5,079 nucleotides of DNA, taken from the NCBI GenBank assembly GCA_038256935.1, contig JBBSJV010000092.1:1-5079 (forward strand). Reading direction: 5' to 3'. Shown in pieces: positions 4,979 to 5,079 of the stretch. Source of the stretch: JBBSJV01 sp038256935. GTDB taxonomy: Bacteria; Patescibacteriota; JACMRA01. Position 1 is the first letter of the stretch, and each line of letters starts with the position of its first letter. Under the pieces are notes generated by a model. The model had not been told where the DNA came from. It worked only from the letters and a program-made list of their open reading frames with translations, and searched no databases. A program made the position numbers and the translations under genes.

Positions 4979-5050
4979 AGACCCTGAAATAACACCACCC
5001 TCAAAATTACAAATTTTCAGGGAAAGCCGGTTAAATTCAGGGTGACGGCA
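4979..5050 (-). repeat. Reverse-oriented repeat unit, apparently split by a 42-bp insert
   Basis: AGACCCTGAAAT (4979-4990) and AAATTCAGGGTGACGGCA (5033-5050) would join into one unit of the same family, read on the minus strand as TGCCGTCACCCTGAATTT then ATTTCAGGGTCT. CCCTGAA at 4982-4988 can pair with TTCAGGG at 5036-5042. The 42 bases between (4991-5032) contain TTTCAGGG (5015-5022), which also pairs exactly with CCCTGAAA (4982-4989), so the insert may itself be a decayed repeat copy. With copy 3 the outer ends form an imperfect terminal inverted repeat (4936-4946 against 5036-5046, nine of eleven matching). Confidence 0.55.
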
Positions 5051-5079
5051 TATTTATAGCTAAGCCATACATGACCTAG

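Larger units (their letters stand above)
4689..5079. other. Non-coding region with clustered dispersed repeats
   Basis: No convincing gene lies in these 391 bases. The one open frame (4845-5045, plus) reads through repeat units, giving peptides such as SFRSEAEKS and CHTELVSVS, and is best seen as a repeat translation. The region holds at least three related repeat units, several hairpins and a possible weak terminator, listed separately. Confidence 0.7.

Noticed and set aside
4845..5045. Open frame of 66 codons on the plus strand
   Set aside because: It lies wholly inside the repeat cluster, and its peptide is made of repeat translations (SFRSEAEKS, CHTELVSVS); no start signal or family resemblance.
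4724..5050. CRISPR array
   Set aside because: The repeat units differ in sequence and orientation and spacing is irregular; there are no uniform spacers and no cas gene.

Overview
The window is AT-rich DNA that reads in the standard bacterial code; TGA ends two of the genes, so a code reading TGA as Gly or Trp is unlikely. It carries one universal gene (rpsG, ribosomal protein S7) among short accessory and envelope genes. Intergenic gaps are small, Shine-Dalgarno sequences are nearly absent, and the S7 sequence is divergent. This suggests a reduced-genome bacterium, plausibly Patescibacteria/CPR, but that placement is inference and could not be tested here.

Layout, left to right. (1) An ORF open at the left edge runs rightward and ends at 365; its product is unrecognised. 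(2) Converging on it with a 3-bp gap is a leftward two-gene operon. It reads from a consensus promoter (TTGACA-N17-TATAAT, 1392-1364) through a small exported protein resembling a double-psi beta-barrel (1333-878) into a membrane-anchored helical protein (881-369), with a 4-bp ATGA overlap. (3) rpsG (1493-1993) is divergent from that operon. It has a perfect inverted repeat just upstream and a clear intrinsic terminator downstream. Neither rpsL nor fusA, its usual str-operon partners, flanks it. (4) A type II toxin-antitoxin pair follows: an AbrB/MazE-fold antitoxin (2287-2556) and a PIN-domain toxin (2553-2951), translationally coupled behind a TTGACA-N17-TAAAAT promoter. (5) A 550-residue membrane glycosyltransferase of the protein O-mannosyltransferase (PMT, GT39) type occupies 3036-4688. 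(6) The last 390 bases are non-coding and hold a cluster of degenerate, partly palindromic repeats of the widespread 'TGTCATxCTGA...' kind. One copy appears split by a 42-bp insert.

The envelope genes (exported barrel protein, anchored helical protein, protein mannosyltransferase) may all act outside the cytoplasmic membrane, but no sequence feature links them into one pathway. I see no clear evidence of a wholly new system. The best candidates for follow-up are the coupled exported-protein operon, the isolated rpsG with its upstream palindrome, and the layered repeat cluster.
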